NCBI RefSeq assembly: GCF_025370755.1
Contig: NZ_JAMXFC010000009.1
Location: 98,967-162,966 of the forward strand
Source of the DNA: Laspinema sp. D2d
GTDB lineage: Bacteria > Cyanobacteriota > Cyanobacteriia > Cyanobacteriales > Laspinemataceae
DNA: 64,000 nt
Direction: 5' to 3'
Below the pieces are notes generated by a model. That model was not told the DNA's origin and did no database searches. It was given only the letters and a program-made list of their open reading frames with translations. Shown one piece after another: positions 54,299 through 63,980 of this stretch (within the stretch, counting starts at the first letter, position 1; each line of letters opens with the position of its first letter). The position numbers and the translations under genes were made by a program.

Positions 54299-54592
54299 AT
54301 GGAAGCTTTTGAGCCAATTCCACCGGAATGGACAACGAAGGCAGTTCACGCTCACGAGTTCTACTGCCCTTCCTGCCATGCTACCTCGATGCAGGCGCAG
54401 CGGGTTTGGATTAACCGGCGATCGCCGGTTTACATGGAAAACCACCGTCGCAAGTGGCAGGAGTTTTACGAGTGTGGTGACTGCGGTTGTGTTTGGTGGG
54501 CCTGGAGTAGCGATCGCCCCCCTTCTGAGTTTGCCGATCGCCAGGTTCCGCCCCGAGATGATTTCCCCTCCTCTCTGGATGATTTATTTTAA
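54299..54592 (+). CDS. small zinc-ribbon-like protein
   Basis: 97 residues. Two CxxC pairs, FYCPSCHA near residue 23 and YECGDCGC near residue 58, form a zinc-ribbon pattern; Trp-rich residues follow (CVWWAWSSD). The ends are acidic and disordered (SSLDDLF). Cyanobacterial genomes carry many such short zinc-ribbon proteins with no assigned function. The ATG at 54299 has a weak GAAG upstream. Divergent from the DUF3318 gene. Confidence 0.78.
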   Translation: MEAFEPIPPEWTTKAVHAHEFYCPSCHATSMQAQRVWINRRSPVYMENHRRKWQEFYECGDCGCVWWAWSSDRPPSEFADRQVPPRDDFPSSLDDLF

Positions 54593-54652
54593 ACGATTGA
54601 CAAAATTACTAATTCATGCTAATAAAGCCGGATTGACAAATCGGGACCCGAT

Positions 54653-57600
54653 TTACCACCGAGGAGATTGTTCTAGCAATTTTTGGGCCGCTACCCGATC
54701 TAACCCCGGAGAGAAAAAATACCCCTGCCCATAATCGCAGTGCAAGGACCAAAGTTGCACTAAATGTTGCTCTTTTTCCACCCCTTCTGCGGTGACATAC
54801 ATCCCGAGATTATGGGCGAGGGTGGCGATCGCCCGGACAATTTCCGAACTTTCATTATCTCCCTCCATTCCCATCACAAATGATTTATCAATTTTTAAGG
54901 TATTAATCGGAAATTGTGCAAGATGAGACAAAGAAGAATATCCCGTTCCAAAATCATCAATGCACAGATGAATATTGCGCGCTCTCAACTGTTCGAGTAA
55001 CTCTGCGGCTAAGGCTGCATTTTCCATTAACACACTTTCCGTAATTTCCAACTTCAAACTACTCGGATCCAGATGGGTTTCTTCTAAAATGCGATCGATG
55101 CGGGCCAGTAAATCCGGTTGCCCCAACTGTTGTCCCGACAAATTAACACTAATACTCAACGGTTCCGGGGTCTTAAATTGCTCATGCCACTGTTGCATTT
55201 GCAAACAAGCTTCCCGCAATACCCATTCCCCCAAAGGTAAAATTAAGCCCGTTTCTTCTGCCAACGGGATAAATTCCCCCGGAAACACTAACCCCCGTTC
55301 CGGATGTTGCCAGCGTACTAAGGCTTCAAATCCTGAGAGTAGTCCCGTATCTAACGCCACAATCGGTTGATAATGCAGTAGGAATTCCGCTGGTTCTAAA
55401 TAGGGGGGACTGTCTGTTTTTTCTGCTGAACTTGAAGTATAGGGAATGACCAAATCAGACCCAGGTTGGGTGATTTTGTTGGGGATAAATTCTGAGGGAA
55501 TTACAGGAGTGGGGAGAGGCAGGTCACCATTTTTCAGAATAGAGCGCCGCAAATCATTTTCTAAGTTTAATTGAGCAACGGCATTTTCTAACATTTTACT
55601 ATCAAACACTTCATATCGCGCTTTGCCTCGGGCTTTGGCGCGATACATGGCAATATCTGCATCCCGGAGTAACTCCTCGGGACGATTATAGGCTAAGGTG
55701 CTAGGGGCAATGCCCATACTTGCTGAGGTAAAAACTTCATAACCTTTGAGATTAAAAGGAGAAATGAGTTCAGCTTGAATTTTTTCAGCCACGGTAATTG
55801 CTGATTGAATATCCGGGATATGTTCTACTAAAATTGTAAATTCATCCCCCCCAAACCGAGCTAAAATATCCCCAGAACCCACACACTTTTGCAGACGTTT
55901 TGCCAAAGCGACAAGCAGGCAATCTCCAATAAAATGTCCTAAACTATCATTGACGACTTTGAATCGGTCTAAATCAAGAAAAATCACCGCAAATTGATAA
56001 TCGACTTGAACTTTGGCCCGAGTTAAAGCGGAAGTGAGACGGTTCAGGAAAAAGGCCCGGTTCGGCAATCCGGTGAGGCTATCATGCAGGGCTTCATGAC
56101 GCAATGTATCTTGGGCATTTTGGCGATCGGTGATGTCCATGACGTGAATATGCACAATATTCAGGGATAGAATCGGGTGATACAACCAATAAAAGAGGCG
56201 ATCCTGGACGAAGCGTTCCACCTGCCACCCGGATTTTCCCTGCTTGAGGGAGGTGACAACCAGTTCTCGATGATTCCTGGGTAAAAAGCCGGTTGCTAAT
56301 CCTAGGCGTAATTCTTCTAATACTCGCTCGGTAGCAGGATTGACATAGACAATTTCTCCTTGAAAATCGCAGGCGAGGACGGGACTGGGATTATATTTGG
56401 GAAAGGCAGCCAGACGGATATTGGCTTCTTCCGTTGCTTTGCGATCGCTGATGTCAGTTTGGGAACCCGCCATGCGATAGGGGTTTCCCTGATGATCGCG
56501 CACCGCCAGACCCCGAGACAGCATCCAACGATACTGTCCCTGAACATCTAAAATCCGATGTTCACTTTTGAAGTGCGGTGTAACTCCGGCAAGATGATCG
56601 GCGATCGCTTGTTTCAAAGGGTCGAGATCATCCGGATGAACTCGGCTGAACCAGTCTTCGGGACGGTAAAGCGAGTGAGTCTCAGAAATCTTCTCCCCCT
56701 TTTCCCCCTGATACCCCAGCAGGGATTTCCATCGCGGGGAAAAATACACCCGGTTGGTGATCAAATTCCAATCCCACAGTCCATCATTTGCCCCAGCTAC
56801 GGCTAAAGCATACCGTTCTTCACTCTCACATAAAGCGCGTTCTCGTTTCTGACGGTCGATCGCCGCTGCTAAAACATTGGCGATCGCCTGTAGAAAATGC
56901 AAATCTTCTAAATCAAATTGATGGCGTTCTGTACTATAAGCCGCCAAAACCCCATAAGGTTCGCTTTGTCCATGTACTAGCACGGTAATCCCACTTACGA
57001 TACCGCGTTCCACTAAAAAAGGGGAGGGCGTAAAACGGGTTTCCTCGTGGAAATTAGGGGACAAAATCCCTTCATTCATCAACAAAGTATAACCGACTTG
57101 AGATTCTGTATTCACCCCCATTTTTATCGACCCCATCGCATCCTGACAACATCCCCCCCCCGCTTTTAACTCCAATTCCTGGCGATCGGGTAACAATTCC
57201 CACAAACAACAACAATCGCTATCCAGAGTATAAAGCACTTCCTCCGCTGCTTCTTCAATCAGGCTCATCACCTCCATCCCCGCCAGCGCCCACTGTCCTA
57301 ACCCCGCAATTACCGCACTTTCCCGAGCGTGTGAGGCTAATAGCCGTTCGGTCCGCTTCCGTTCTTGCAGTTCCCGTTCCAAGGATGCCATATTCGCTTG
57401 CAGTTGCTCTTCCAATTGATCGGCATGAATGAGAATCGGACGCGTGAGGGGATAGAGCAAAAGTGCGATTAATCCAGTGCCTAAGAGTAATAACACCACG
57501 GTAACCGCAACTAAAAGCTGGATCTGGTGAATCCCGGCTGCGATATGATTGGAGGAAAGCTGTAACAAAACCACCCAATTACTGCTCGGAATCGGTGCAA

Positions 57601-58426
57601 AGGCCACTGCTTCCAAACCGGGAAGACTGTTCTTCGAGAATCGCACACCCCGTGGGTCAGTCAGGGTCTCGTTCCGCAAGGCTAAAAGCCTGGTATTCGG
57701 TCCAAGCGGCATCAAACCAGTTTGCTCAGTATAAGAGAGGAACGGCAGCAGGCGATCGATCCGCGCATTATTGATTCTTGCTAAAGCAATTTCTACTGAT
57801 TGCCCTGCACCGGCAAACTGCTGTAAAATTTTGTCAATTTCCGAGACCGTGAATAAGAATAAATCCGTCCCCTGGGGTTCGGGGGAGGGCGGGTGAACTC
57901 GGGCGACTGTAACGAGTAAATAAGACGGGTTACCCACTTGCACCGGCTGGAAGGAGATCGGTTCTGCCGCATCCTGGTCGGATTTCGGCCACAACGTTGG
58001 TGGAATTTCCATTCCTACCTGGACCATTACCTTACCCTGGCGATCGAGCCGGGTGATTCCTGCTATTTTTGGGGCTTCTTGGAGAACCTCTACCAACAGG
58101 GGGGAACTCAACGGTAACCCCTTAGTTAAGTCAACCCCAAGGGATTGACTCGATGTTGCCAGAGTTTTGCTATAGGAAAGCTGTTCAGCGCTCGCCCTCA
58201 CCTGCCAGAAATACTGCTCTAGGGCTTGACTTTTCGTTTGGGCTACTAAAAAGACCTGTTGTTGTCGGTCCTGGTTGAGATGATGATATAGGAATCCGAT
58301 ACTGACGATAGAAATGATTGCACCGATGGAGAGCATCCCCAATGCCGTATAAACCACAAGCGATCGCCGTAACCGTCCCGATAGGTTGCCATTTGCCACT
58401 GTTAATGCCCACCGTTGGAAAAGCAA
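54653..58426 (-). CDS. membrane GAF/PAS/GGDEF/EAL protein (c-di-GMP metabolism)
   Basis: About 1257 residues. An N-terminal membrane helix (25-50), a periplasmic sensor region (about 55-300, cache-like), a second helix (305-328), then GAF (about 370-535), two PAS domains (about 540-665 and 675-770), GGDEF with the intact motif at 859-863 (RFGGDEF), a poorly conserved linker of about 70 residues and EAL with the motif at 1034-1036 (FEALVRW) and ITESVL, DDFGTGYSSL, KIDKSFV. Both catalytic motifs look intact, so it may make and break c-di-GMP, with one activity dominating according to input. The frame opens with TTG at 58426 because no ATG precedes the first helix; a GTG at 58399 is another option. 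Confidence 0.9.
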   Translation of the reverse strand: MLFQRWALTVANGNLSGRLRRSLVVYTALGMLSIGAIISIVSIGFLYHHLNQDRQQQVFLVAQTKSQALEQYFWQVRASAEQLSYSKTLATSSQSLGVDLTKGLPLSSPLLVEVLQEAPKIAGITRLDRQGKVMVQVGMEIPPTLWPKSDQDAAEPISFQPVQVGNPSYLLVTVARVHPPSPEPQGTDLFLFTVSEIDKILQQFAGAGQSVEIALARINNARIDRLLPFLSYTEQTGLMPLGPNTRLLALRNETLTDPRGVRFSKNSLPGLEAVAFAPIPSSNWVVLLQLSSNHIAAGIHQIQLLVAVTVVLLLLGTGLIALLLYPLTRPILIHADQLEEQLQANMASLERELQERKRTERLLASHARESAVIAGLGQWALAGMEVMSLIEEAAEEVLYTLDSDCCCLWELLPDRQELELKAGGGCCQDAMGSIKMGVNTESQVGYTLLMNEGILSPNFHEETRFTPSPFLVERGIVSGITVLVHGQSEPYGVLAAYSTERHQFDLEDLHFLQAIANVLAAAIDRQKRERALCESEERYALAVAGANDGLWDWNLITNRVYFSPRWKSLLGYQGEKGEKISETHSLYRPEDWFSRVHPDDLDPLKQAIADHLAGVTPHFKSEHRILDVQGQYRWMLSRGLAVRDHQGNPYRMAGSQTDISDRKATEEANIRLAAFPKYNPSPVLACDFQGEIVYVNPATERVLEELRLGLATGFLPRNHRELVVTSLKQGKSGWQVERFVQDRLFYWLYHPILSLNIVHIHVMDITDRQNAQDTLRHEALHDSLTGLPNRAFFLNRLTSALTRAKVQVDYQFAVIFLDLDRFKVVNDSLGHFIGDCLLVALAKRLQKCVGSGDILARFGGDEFTILVEHIPDIQSAITVAEKIQAELISPFNLKGYEVFTSASMGIAPSTLAYNRPEELLRDADIAMYRAKARGKARYEVFDSKMLENAVAQLNLENDLRRSILKNGDLPLPTPVIPSEFIPNKITQPGSDLVIPYTSSSAEKTDSPPYLEPAEFLLHYQPIVALDTGLLSGFEALVRWQHPERGLVFPGEFIPLAEETGLILPLGEWVLREACLQMQQWHEQFKTPEPLSISVNLSGQQLGQPDLLARIDRILEETHLDPSSLKLEITESVLMENAALAAELLEQLRARNIHLCIDDFGTGYSSLSHLAQFPINTLKIDKSFVMGMEGDNESSEIVRAIATLAHNLGMYVTAEGVEKEQHLVQLWSLHCDYGQGYFFSPGLDRVAAQKLLEQSPRW

Positions 58427-58928
58427 GTAAATCTAAAGCCTCATTCTCACCATAACGCTATCCATCCTTTTTAGTAAACCATTTTTGTCCGGGTTTGTCT
58501 GCACAGTCTGAGATTTTCCAAAACACAATTTATGATGGTCCAATCTAATGGACAAAAGTCCAGGATGAAAGAGTCCCCAACTCCTCTAGGAGCAACTGCC
58601 AATGACAGTCAAACCCCCTAGAGTCGGCAGAGAAGGTACTCTTAAAGACTGCACTGCCAAAACAAGTCTACCCTAGCGGATTGTTACCTCTATCAGCAGT
58701 AATTATGGCTACCATTTACAAAATTAATAGTGGCGATCGCTCTTGATCTGGGCTTTTTTATCGATGTCTTATTGTATCCTGGTTTTATACTCCATGCAGT
58801 TTTTAAAGCCCGTTTACGCTTAACTCTCACCGATTAAGCTTTTTTCCAGGAGCAAAACTCTTGAATGGATCAGCATTTTCAGACCCTAAGACCCGGATTT
58901 CCGATTTGTCCCTCAAGCACAAATCATC

Positions 58929-58949
58929 CCCGATTTCTCGGGCTTTTTT
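58929..58949 (+). terminator. intrinsic terminator in non-coding region
   Basis: CCCGA and TCGGG form a 5-bp stem with a TTTC loop, followed by C and six T. There is no upstream gene on this strand in the preceding 4 kb apart from the small zinc-ribbon gene, so it likely ends a non-coding or very short transcript. Confidence 0.6.
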
Positions 58950-59219
58950 CTCACTTTTAGTCAAGCTTCATAGAAAATCTAGCCTAATTTGGGGAATCCC
59001 TAGGAAGCGACACTAAAAGACCTAGGACACGAGTACCTTATTAAATAAGCTAGGACAAGAAACTGAGTTGTCTTCCCTCTACTCTACCGATGCTCTGAGC
59101 AGACTTGATGAATCAGCCCGCCATCGATAAGTTCTGATTGTTCAGACTCAAACCTCACGTTAAGCGCGTTTGTAGCAACGGCTACTCCATGTCCGGTCTG
59201 CTCCCCTTGATCGCTTAGG

Positions 59220-59274
59220 CCCCATTTAGAGGCCCCCCCAGAGGTGGCCCCTATAAATGGGGTAACCCCATTTA
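59220..59274 (+). promoter_or_regulatory. three-part complementary segment, possible RNA switch
   Basis: CCCCATTTA at 59220-59228 and again at 59266-59274 can each pair perfectly with the single TAAATGGGG at 59254-59262. The nearer pair has a 3-base loop; the farther encloses 25 bases that include a GGCC/GGCC stem. The two folds exclude each other, which is the layout of an antiterminator. A terminator lies 130 bases downstream. Confidence 0.35.
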
Positions 59275-59404
59275 CTGATCGTTACTTAAAACCCAGAAAG
59301 CACCGATATCTAGGCTAATCCGAGGAACAGTCCTAAACCATCCTGCTGACTCAAGCCTTCCGTCAATTAACCCGTCCAGAAGAGACTTTGTTGCGATCGC
59401 AGCA

Positions 59405-59430
59405 CCCTATTTAGGGCACTAGGGTTTTTT
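59405..59430 (+). terminator. intrinsic terminator upstream of hsdM
   Basis: CCCTA (59405-59409) pairs with TAGGG (59420-59424), or with the nearer TAGGG at 59412-59416, followed by six T at 59425-59430. It lies 128 bases before the hsdM ATG. Confidence 0.6.
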
Positions 59431-59557
59431 GTTGAAAAAATTATTAGACTCCGCGCCATAATTACCATACAATAAAAGTTCTGTCAACACCCTATGGAGG
59501 GAAGCCACCCAAGTCTACGCGCTCAAATATCATTCACAGATAGGGGAAAACTCACCG

Positions 59558-61138
59558 ATGCCAGACTACTATCAACTTGAAAAACGCTTATGGGATGCGG
59601 CGGATCGATTGCGTGCCAATTCCAAACTCAAACCGTCGGAATACTCCCTGCCGGTACTCGGTTTAATCTTCCTGCGCTATGCGGACTATAAGTTTACACA
59701 AGCTTTACAGCGGTATCACACAAGCGATCTCGCGATCGCCGAACGGGAACGAGTCTTATCCGTTCCCCTCCAGGCGCGGTTTGACTCTCTGCTGAATCGT
59801 CCGGCAGAAGCCAACCTCGGGGAAGAGATCAATAGTGCGATGCGGGCGATAGAAGCGGAAAACCCTGCTTTAAAAAATATCCTCCCCAAAACTTACCACC
59901 GTCTCAGTAACGAGATCCTCCGGCAACTGCTGACGGACTTTGATACCATCGCCTTAGATATCGAAGGGGATGCGTTTGGGCGAATTTATGAATACTTCCT
60001 CAGCAATTTTGCCATGAGTGAAGGACAAAAAGGCGGTGAATTTTTTACCCCTACCTCTTTAGTCAAGCTAATTGTTGAAATTATTGAACCCTATCATGGT
60101 CGAATTTTTGACCCGGCTTGCGGCAGTGGGGGAATGTTTGTTCAAAGTGCCTCATTTGTAGAAAAACGGCAGAAAAATCCTAGCACTGAAATCGGGATTT
60201 ATGGACAGGAAAAAATTGCTGACAATGTTCGCCTCTGCTTGATGAACCTTGCTATCCACGGGCTCACCGGAGATATTCGCCAGAGCAATACCTATTATGA
60301 AGATATTCATAATTGTGTAGGTCAATTCGATTTTGTGATGGCAAATCCTCCCTTTAATGTAGACAAAGTAGACAAAGAAAAAATCAAAGATGACCCCCGA
60401 TTTCCCTTGGGGTTACCTCGGGTTGACAATGCTAACTATTTGTGGATTCAATTATTTTATAGTGCGTTAAATGCTAAAGGGCGGGCGGGGTTTGTTATGG
60501 CAAATTCCGCCAGTGATGCTCGCGGCCTGGAGTTGGAAATTCGCAAAAAGCTAATTCACGAAGGAGTTTTAGAGGCGATCGTTGCTGTCGGTTCTCACTT
60601 TTTCTATAGTGTAGGCTTACCCTGTACCCTCTGGTTTTTTGATCGAGACAAAGTGAATAACCCCCGCAAAGATAAAATCCTGTTTATCGATGCTCGTCAA
60701 TTCTATCAGCACGTTTACCGTTCCCACCGGCAATTTAGCGATGAACAAATTCAATTTTTAGGAAATATTGTCCGAATGTATCGTGGACAATTGGTTGAAC
60801 CTGTGGCAACTTTACCGGAACATACTCGGTACAATCCTACAGTCCCTGCTTACGGAACTTTACCCAATTGGGAGGAAACATTTCCGGACAATATCTATCG
60901 TGATGTTCCCGGTTTGTGCCGAATTGCCGTCATTTCAGAAATTGCAGAACAGGCTTATAGCTTAAATCCGGGGCGCTATGTTGGAATCGCCCCCAAACCC
61001 GAAGATGATTTTGATTTTTATGAAAAGTTACAAGAACTTAATGACGAATTCGAGATGCTCACAGTGGAAGCGAGGGAACTCGAAGAGCGAATTTCTCAAA
61101 CTATTCATGGCTTATTAAAGGTAAAAGAGCATGAATAA
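59558..61138 (+). CDS. hsdM: type I restriction-modification DNA methyltransferase HsdM
   Basis: 526 residues. The N-terminal helical domain ([37 protein letters not shown]) precedes the N6-adenine methyltransferase with SAM motif [10 protein letters not shown] (from Asp185) and catalytic NPPF at 263-266. The C-terminus is charged and helical ([17 protein letters not shown]), which binds HsdS. It methylates adenine in a bipartite site chosen by HsdS. It is followed by hsdS. hsdR is not visible. The ATG at 59558 has no strong ribosome binding site. Confidence 0.95.
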   Translation: MPDYYQLEKRLWDAADRLRANSKLKPSEYSLPVLGLIFLRYADYKFTQALQRYHTSDLAIAERERVLSVPLQARFDSLLNRPAEANLGEEINSAMRAIEAENPALKNILPKTYHRLSNEILRQLLTDFDTIALDIEGDAFGRIYEYFLSNFAMSEGQKGGEFFTPTSLVKLIVEIIEPYHGRIFDPACGSGGMFVQSASFVEKRQKNPSTEIGIYGQEKIADNVRLCLMNLAIHGLTGDIRQSNTYYEDIHNCVGQFDFVMANPPFNVDKVDKEKIKDDPRFPLGLPRVDNANYLWIQLFYSALNAKGRAGFVMANSASDARGLELEIRKKLIHEGVLEAIVAVGSHFFYSVGLPCTLWFFDRDKVNNPRKDKILFIDARQFYQHVYRSHRQFSDEQIQFLGNIVRMYRGQLVEPVATLPEHTRYNPTVPAYGTLPNWEETFPDNIYRDVPGLCRIAVISEIAEQAYSLNPGRYVGIAPKPEDDFDFYEKLQELNDEFEMLTVEARELEERISQTIHGLLKVKEHE

Positions 61139-61244
61139 ACAAGCCAATGAGTTCGCGCCGTCCTCATTCCTATCTTCGGTTCAGGACTGCGGACTGGTTA
61201 CTTCTAAAGTCTGTTATGATCATACGTTTCAGGTAAAACCGTGA
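61131..61244 (+). CDS. possible 37-codon coupling ORF between hsdM and hsdS
   Basis: An ATG inside the last codons of hsdM opens a frame of 37 codons whose TGA overlaps the GTG start of hsdS (GTGA). This would let ribosomes pass from hsdM to hsdS. The peptide ([20 protein letters not shown]) has no recognised motif, so it may exist only to couple translation or may be chance. Confidence 0.3.
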   Translation: MNKQANEFAPSSFLSSVQDCGLVTSKVCYDHTFQVKP

Positions 61245-62506
61245 AAAAAGGAAACAACTGGACGCAAAAACCCATTGGAAAACTTTGTCTTGTTGGAGAT
61301 GGCACTCATGCCAAAATTAAAAGACAAGACGAGGGTATCCTCTACTTAACGGCTAAAAATATTAAACCGGGACGGTTAAAACTTTCCAAGGTTGACTGTA
61401 TCTCTGAAGCAGATTTTGACCGTTATTTTTGTAAGAGTGCTCAGTCGATTCGTAAGCCGGAAGCCGGGGATATTTTACTGGGAATTATTGGGAGTATTGG
61501 AGAACCCTATTTAGTCCAACCCGGAGACTTATTTGGGATTTCTAGTAGTCTGGCTATTTTAAGACCCAATCAGACGATTCTCTGGTCTCCATATCTTTAT
61601 TATTGGGTGAAAGGACCCATTTTTCAAAATGCCTTACAGGCTAGGAAGGCTGGAGTCGTTCAGTGTTATATCAGTTTGAATGCTCTGAAAGGAATGCCGA
61701 TCGCCTATCCAGATTTGGGTAGACAACAAAAAATAGCAGCTATTCTGACGGATTATGATGATTTAATTTCTAACAACCAACAGCGGATTAAGCTACTGGA
61801 ACAGATGGCGCAAAGTATCTATCACGAGTGGTTTGTGAAATGGCGGATTCCTAATTTGGAATGGCGGGAAGCAACGCCGGAAGAACAACAAGTGACCGGT
61901 CAGGAATTGTTCCCGGTAGGATGGGCGATCGCACCAATTGGTGAGGCGATCGAAACCATTAGCGGCGATACCCCAGCGAAGAAAAAGCCTGAATACTGGG
62001 CTAATGGAACATTAGTTTGGTATAGAACCACCGATTTAACCACGGCTGGAACAATGTATGTTTCGGGTTCCACTCACAAAATTACCGAATTAGGGCGGCA
62101 GCGTAGTAAAATTCGCACATTCCCCCCCTATTCGGTAATGATGACATCTCGGGCAACGATTGGGGTTGTGGCAATTAATACCACCACTGCTTGTACCAAC
62201 CAAGGATTTATCACTTGTATCCCCAATGAGCAGTTATCGGCTTACTATTTATATTTTTGGATTAAGGAAAACCGCGATCGCATTTTTAATCTGGCATCTG
62301 GATTAATGTACCGCGAAATCAATCTCGGCTGGTTTCGACAATTAGCGATCGCTATTCCCGACCCCGCTACCCACCGTCAGTTTATCGAAACCCTCGACCC
62401 CCTCTGTCGGCAAATCGAAACCTTACAAGCCAAAACCACTAACCTCAAGTTTACCCGGGAGTTACTCTTGGCTAAATTACTCTCCGGTGAAATCGATGTC
62501 GAGTAA
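61241..62506 (+). CDS. hsdS: type I restriction-modification specificity subunit HsdS
   Basis: 421 residues with the usual two target-recognition domains (about 1-150 and 220-385), each followed by a conserved helix: LGRQQKIAAILTDYDDLISNNQQRIKLLEQ with MAQSIYHEWFVKWRIP, and HRQFIETLDPLCRQIETLQAKTTNLKFTRELLL. It fixes the DNA site for the HsdM2S methylase. The start is a GTG at 61241 overlapping the stop of a short frame; no other start fits the conserved N-terminus. The length is normal, so no truncation is seen. Confidence 0.93.
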   Translation: MKKGNNWTQKPIGKLCLVGDGTHAKIKRQDEGILYLTAKNIKPGRLKLSKVDCISEADFDRYFCKSAQSIRKPEAGDILLGIIGSIGEPYLVQPGDLFGISSSLAILRPNQTILWSPYLYYWVKGPIFQNALQARKAGVVQCYISLNALKGMPIAYPDLGRQQKIAAILTDYDDLISNNQQRIKLLEQMAQSIYHEWFVKWRIPNLEWREATPEEQQVTGQELFPVGWAIAPIGEAIETISGDTPAKKKPEYWANGTLVWYRTTDLTTAGTMYVSGSTHKITELGRQRSKIRTFPPYSVMMTSRATIGVVAINTTTACTNQGFITCIPNEQLSAYYLYFWIKENRDRIFNLASGLMYREINLGWFRQLAIAIPDPATHRQFIETLDPLCRQIETLQAKTTNLKFTRELLLAKLLSGEIDVE

Positions 62507-63060
62507 AAAACAGGTGAAGAAATATCATTGAGTTTTAGGGTGAAACTGAGGCTGAGTAGACTCCTAGAAGATTAATATCGGGGGCAACCTAGGGGAGAGA
62601 TAAACGAAAGTTTAGGAATCAGCCTCAAAGTTATCATTATTAATATCAGGGAATCATCAACTTTTACTCAGTGTCCTAATCACTCCCTATACAGCAGGCA
62701 TCACCCCCCAGTCTGTCAAAATTGATCAGGGTAAATTTTCTAGGAATAAACCAGTCCATCTAATTTCATGTAAATGGACCTGAGCAAGCTGTAAGGTTTG
62801 AATACAAATTTTATAGAAAACTTAAATTATTTTTACACTCTAATCCACCCAGTTACTCACCCTATTTAAAGATGTATGAGTCAACCATACCCTAGGAAAG
62901 AATTCGCCCATTTAATTGAATTCAAACCTAAGATAAGGCAAATTTTTAAAGAGTTAGAGTCTTAGAGATTTGAGGCAATAGGGTTCTTCCGATCTACCTC
63001 TGTTGTTTATCCAAAAATCTGCTAAACTAGATAAAAACACCGATAAACGGGGAGACCAAT
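62507..63060. other. intergenic region between hsdS and the Uma2 gene
   Basis: 554 AT-rich bases with no gene or remnant of hsdR that I can see. A promoter for the Uma2 gene is expected near its right end, and GGGGAGA lies before the ATG at 63061. Confidence 0.55.
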
Positions 63061-63786
63061 ATGGTACAGAGTCAAACCTCGGAGATTCCTATCTTTCCCC
63101 CAGGCGATTTATGGAGTAAGGAGCCGCCCTTAGAAAGTTATCGACACCTGAAACAACTGCTGCTGCTGCTGGCTTGTTTAGAGAGGTTTTGGAAAAAGCG
63201 TAATGATTTTTTTGTAGCAGCTAACATGAGTGTCTATTACAGTACCCGCCAGCGCAAATCGGAAGAGATGCGGGGACCGGATTTTTTCGTAGTTTTGAAT
63301 ACGGAACGCCGAGAGCGAAAAAGTTGGGTCATCTGGGAAGAAGAAGGAAAATATCCTAACTTTATTATCGAAATTCTCTCTGATAGCACGGCCAATACAG
63401 ATCGGGGCTTAAAAAAACAACTTTATCAAGATGTTTGGCGCACTCCCGATTATTTTTGGTTTGATCCCTATACTTTAGAGTTCCAGGGATTTCACCTGAT
63501 GAATGGGGAATATCAAGTCCTTCAACCCAATGATCAAGGATGGCTTTGGAGTGAACAATTGCAGCTTTATTTAGGGATTTTAGAGGAAAAACTGCGGTTT
63601 TTTACCCCAGAAGGGGAACTGGTTCTGACGCCAGAGGAAGCGGAATCCGAAGCTTTATTGCTAGTGGATACCGAACGTGCTCGTGCTCAGGAGGCGATCG
63701 CCCAAGTTGATACCGAACGTCAGCGTAGCGCTATCTTGCGGCAAAAGCTGCAAGAACTGGGTATCAATCCAGATGAAATTACTTAA
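63061..63786 (+). CDS. Uma2-family (DUF820) PD-(D/E)XK nuclease-like protein
   Basis: 241 residues. The nuclease-fold pattern is visible: Asp in RGPDFFVVLN, Glu in FIIEILSDST, Lys in GLKKQLYQDV, then DYFWFDPYTLEFQGF. The C-terminal 50 residues are a charged coiled coil with repeated VDTER, common in cyanobacterial members. The family is expanded in cyanobacteria and some members are linked to mobile DNA, but no target is known. GGGGAGA upstream supports the ATG. It is the next gene after hsdMS in the same direction. Confidence 0.87.
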   Translation: MVQSQTSEIPIFPPGDLWSKEPPLESYRHLKQLLLLLACLERFWKKRNDFFVAANMSVYYSTRQRKSEEMRGPDFFVVLNTERRERKSWVIWEEEGKYPNFIIEILSDSTANTDRGLKKQLYQDVWRTPDYFWFDPYTLEFQGFHLMNGEYQVLQPNDQGWLWSEQLQLYLGILEEKLRFFTPEGELVLTPEEAESEALLLVDTERARAQEAIAQVDTERQRSAILRQKLQELGINPDEIT

Positions 63787-63800
63787 TACTTGTGAAAGTT

Positions 63801-63835
63801 AAAGATTCCGAAATACTCTACGTTCCGGAATCTTT
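63801..63835 (+). terminator. hairpin after the Uma2 gene
   Basis: AAAGATTCCG (63801-63810) and CGGAATCTTT (63826-63835) are perfect 10-base arms with a 15-base loop, 15 bases after the stop codon. The arm itself ends in TCTTT, which acts as the T-run. Confidence 0.65.
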
Positions 63836-63980
63836 AAACCAATATTCTTAATTCATCTAAAAATTTATTTGAAAACTATACAATTATCGTAAAAAAGGGA
63901 AACAATTAACATAAATTATATTTATACCAATTTAAAATGAAATAGCATAAGATGGAAGCAGTATTTGATAGAGGTGGCTG

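Larger units (their letters stand above)
58427..59557. other. 1.1 kb non-coding region with two terminators and a possible RNA switch
   Basis: No protein gene is supported. Only short frames such as a 13-codon one at about 58705 and a 31-codon one at about 58864 are open on the plus strand. Two intrinsic terminators read rightward (58929-58949 and 59405-59430), which implies plus-strand transcripts that end before hsdM. The segment 59220-59274 has three mutually complementary stretches. A GC-rich block 58560-58690 has several short pairing segments. Confidence 0.55.

Noticed and set aside
53499..54335. Longer version of the DUF3318 gene starting at 54335
   Set aside because: The extra 76 residues look like translated promoter DNA, and the family N-terminus begins at the ATG at 54107.
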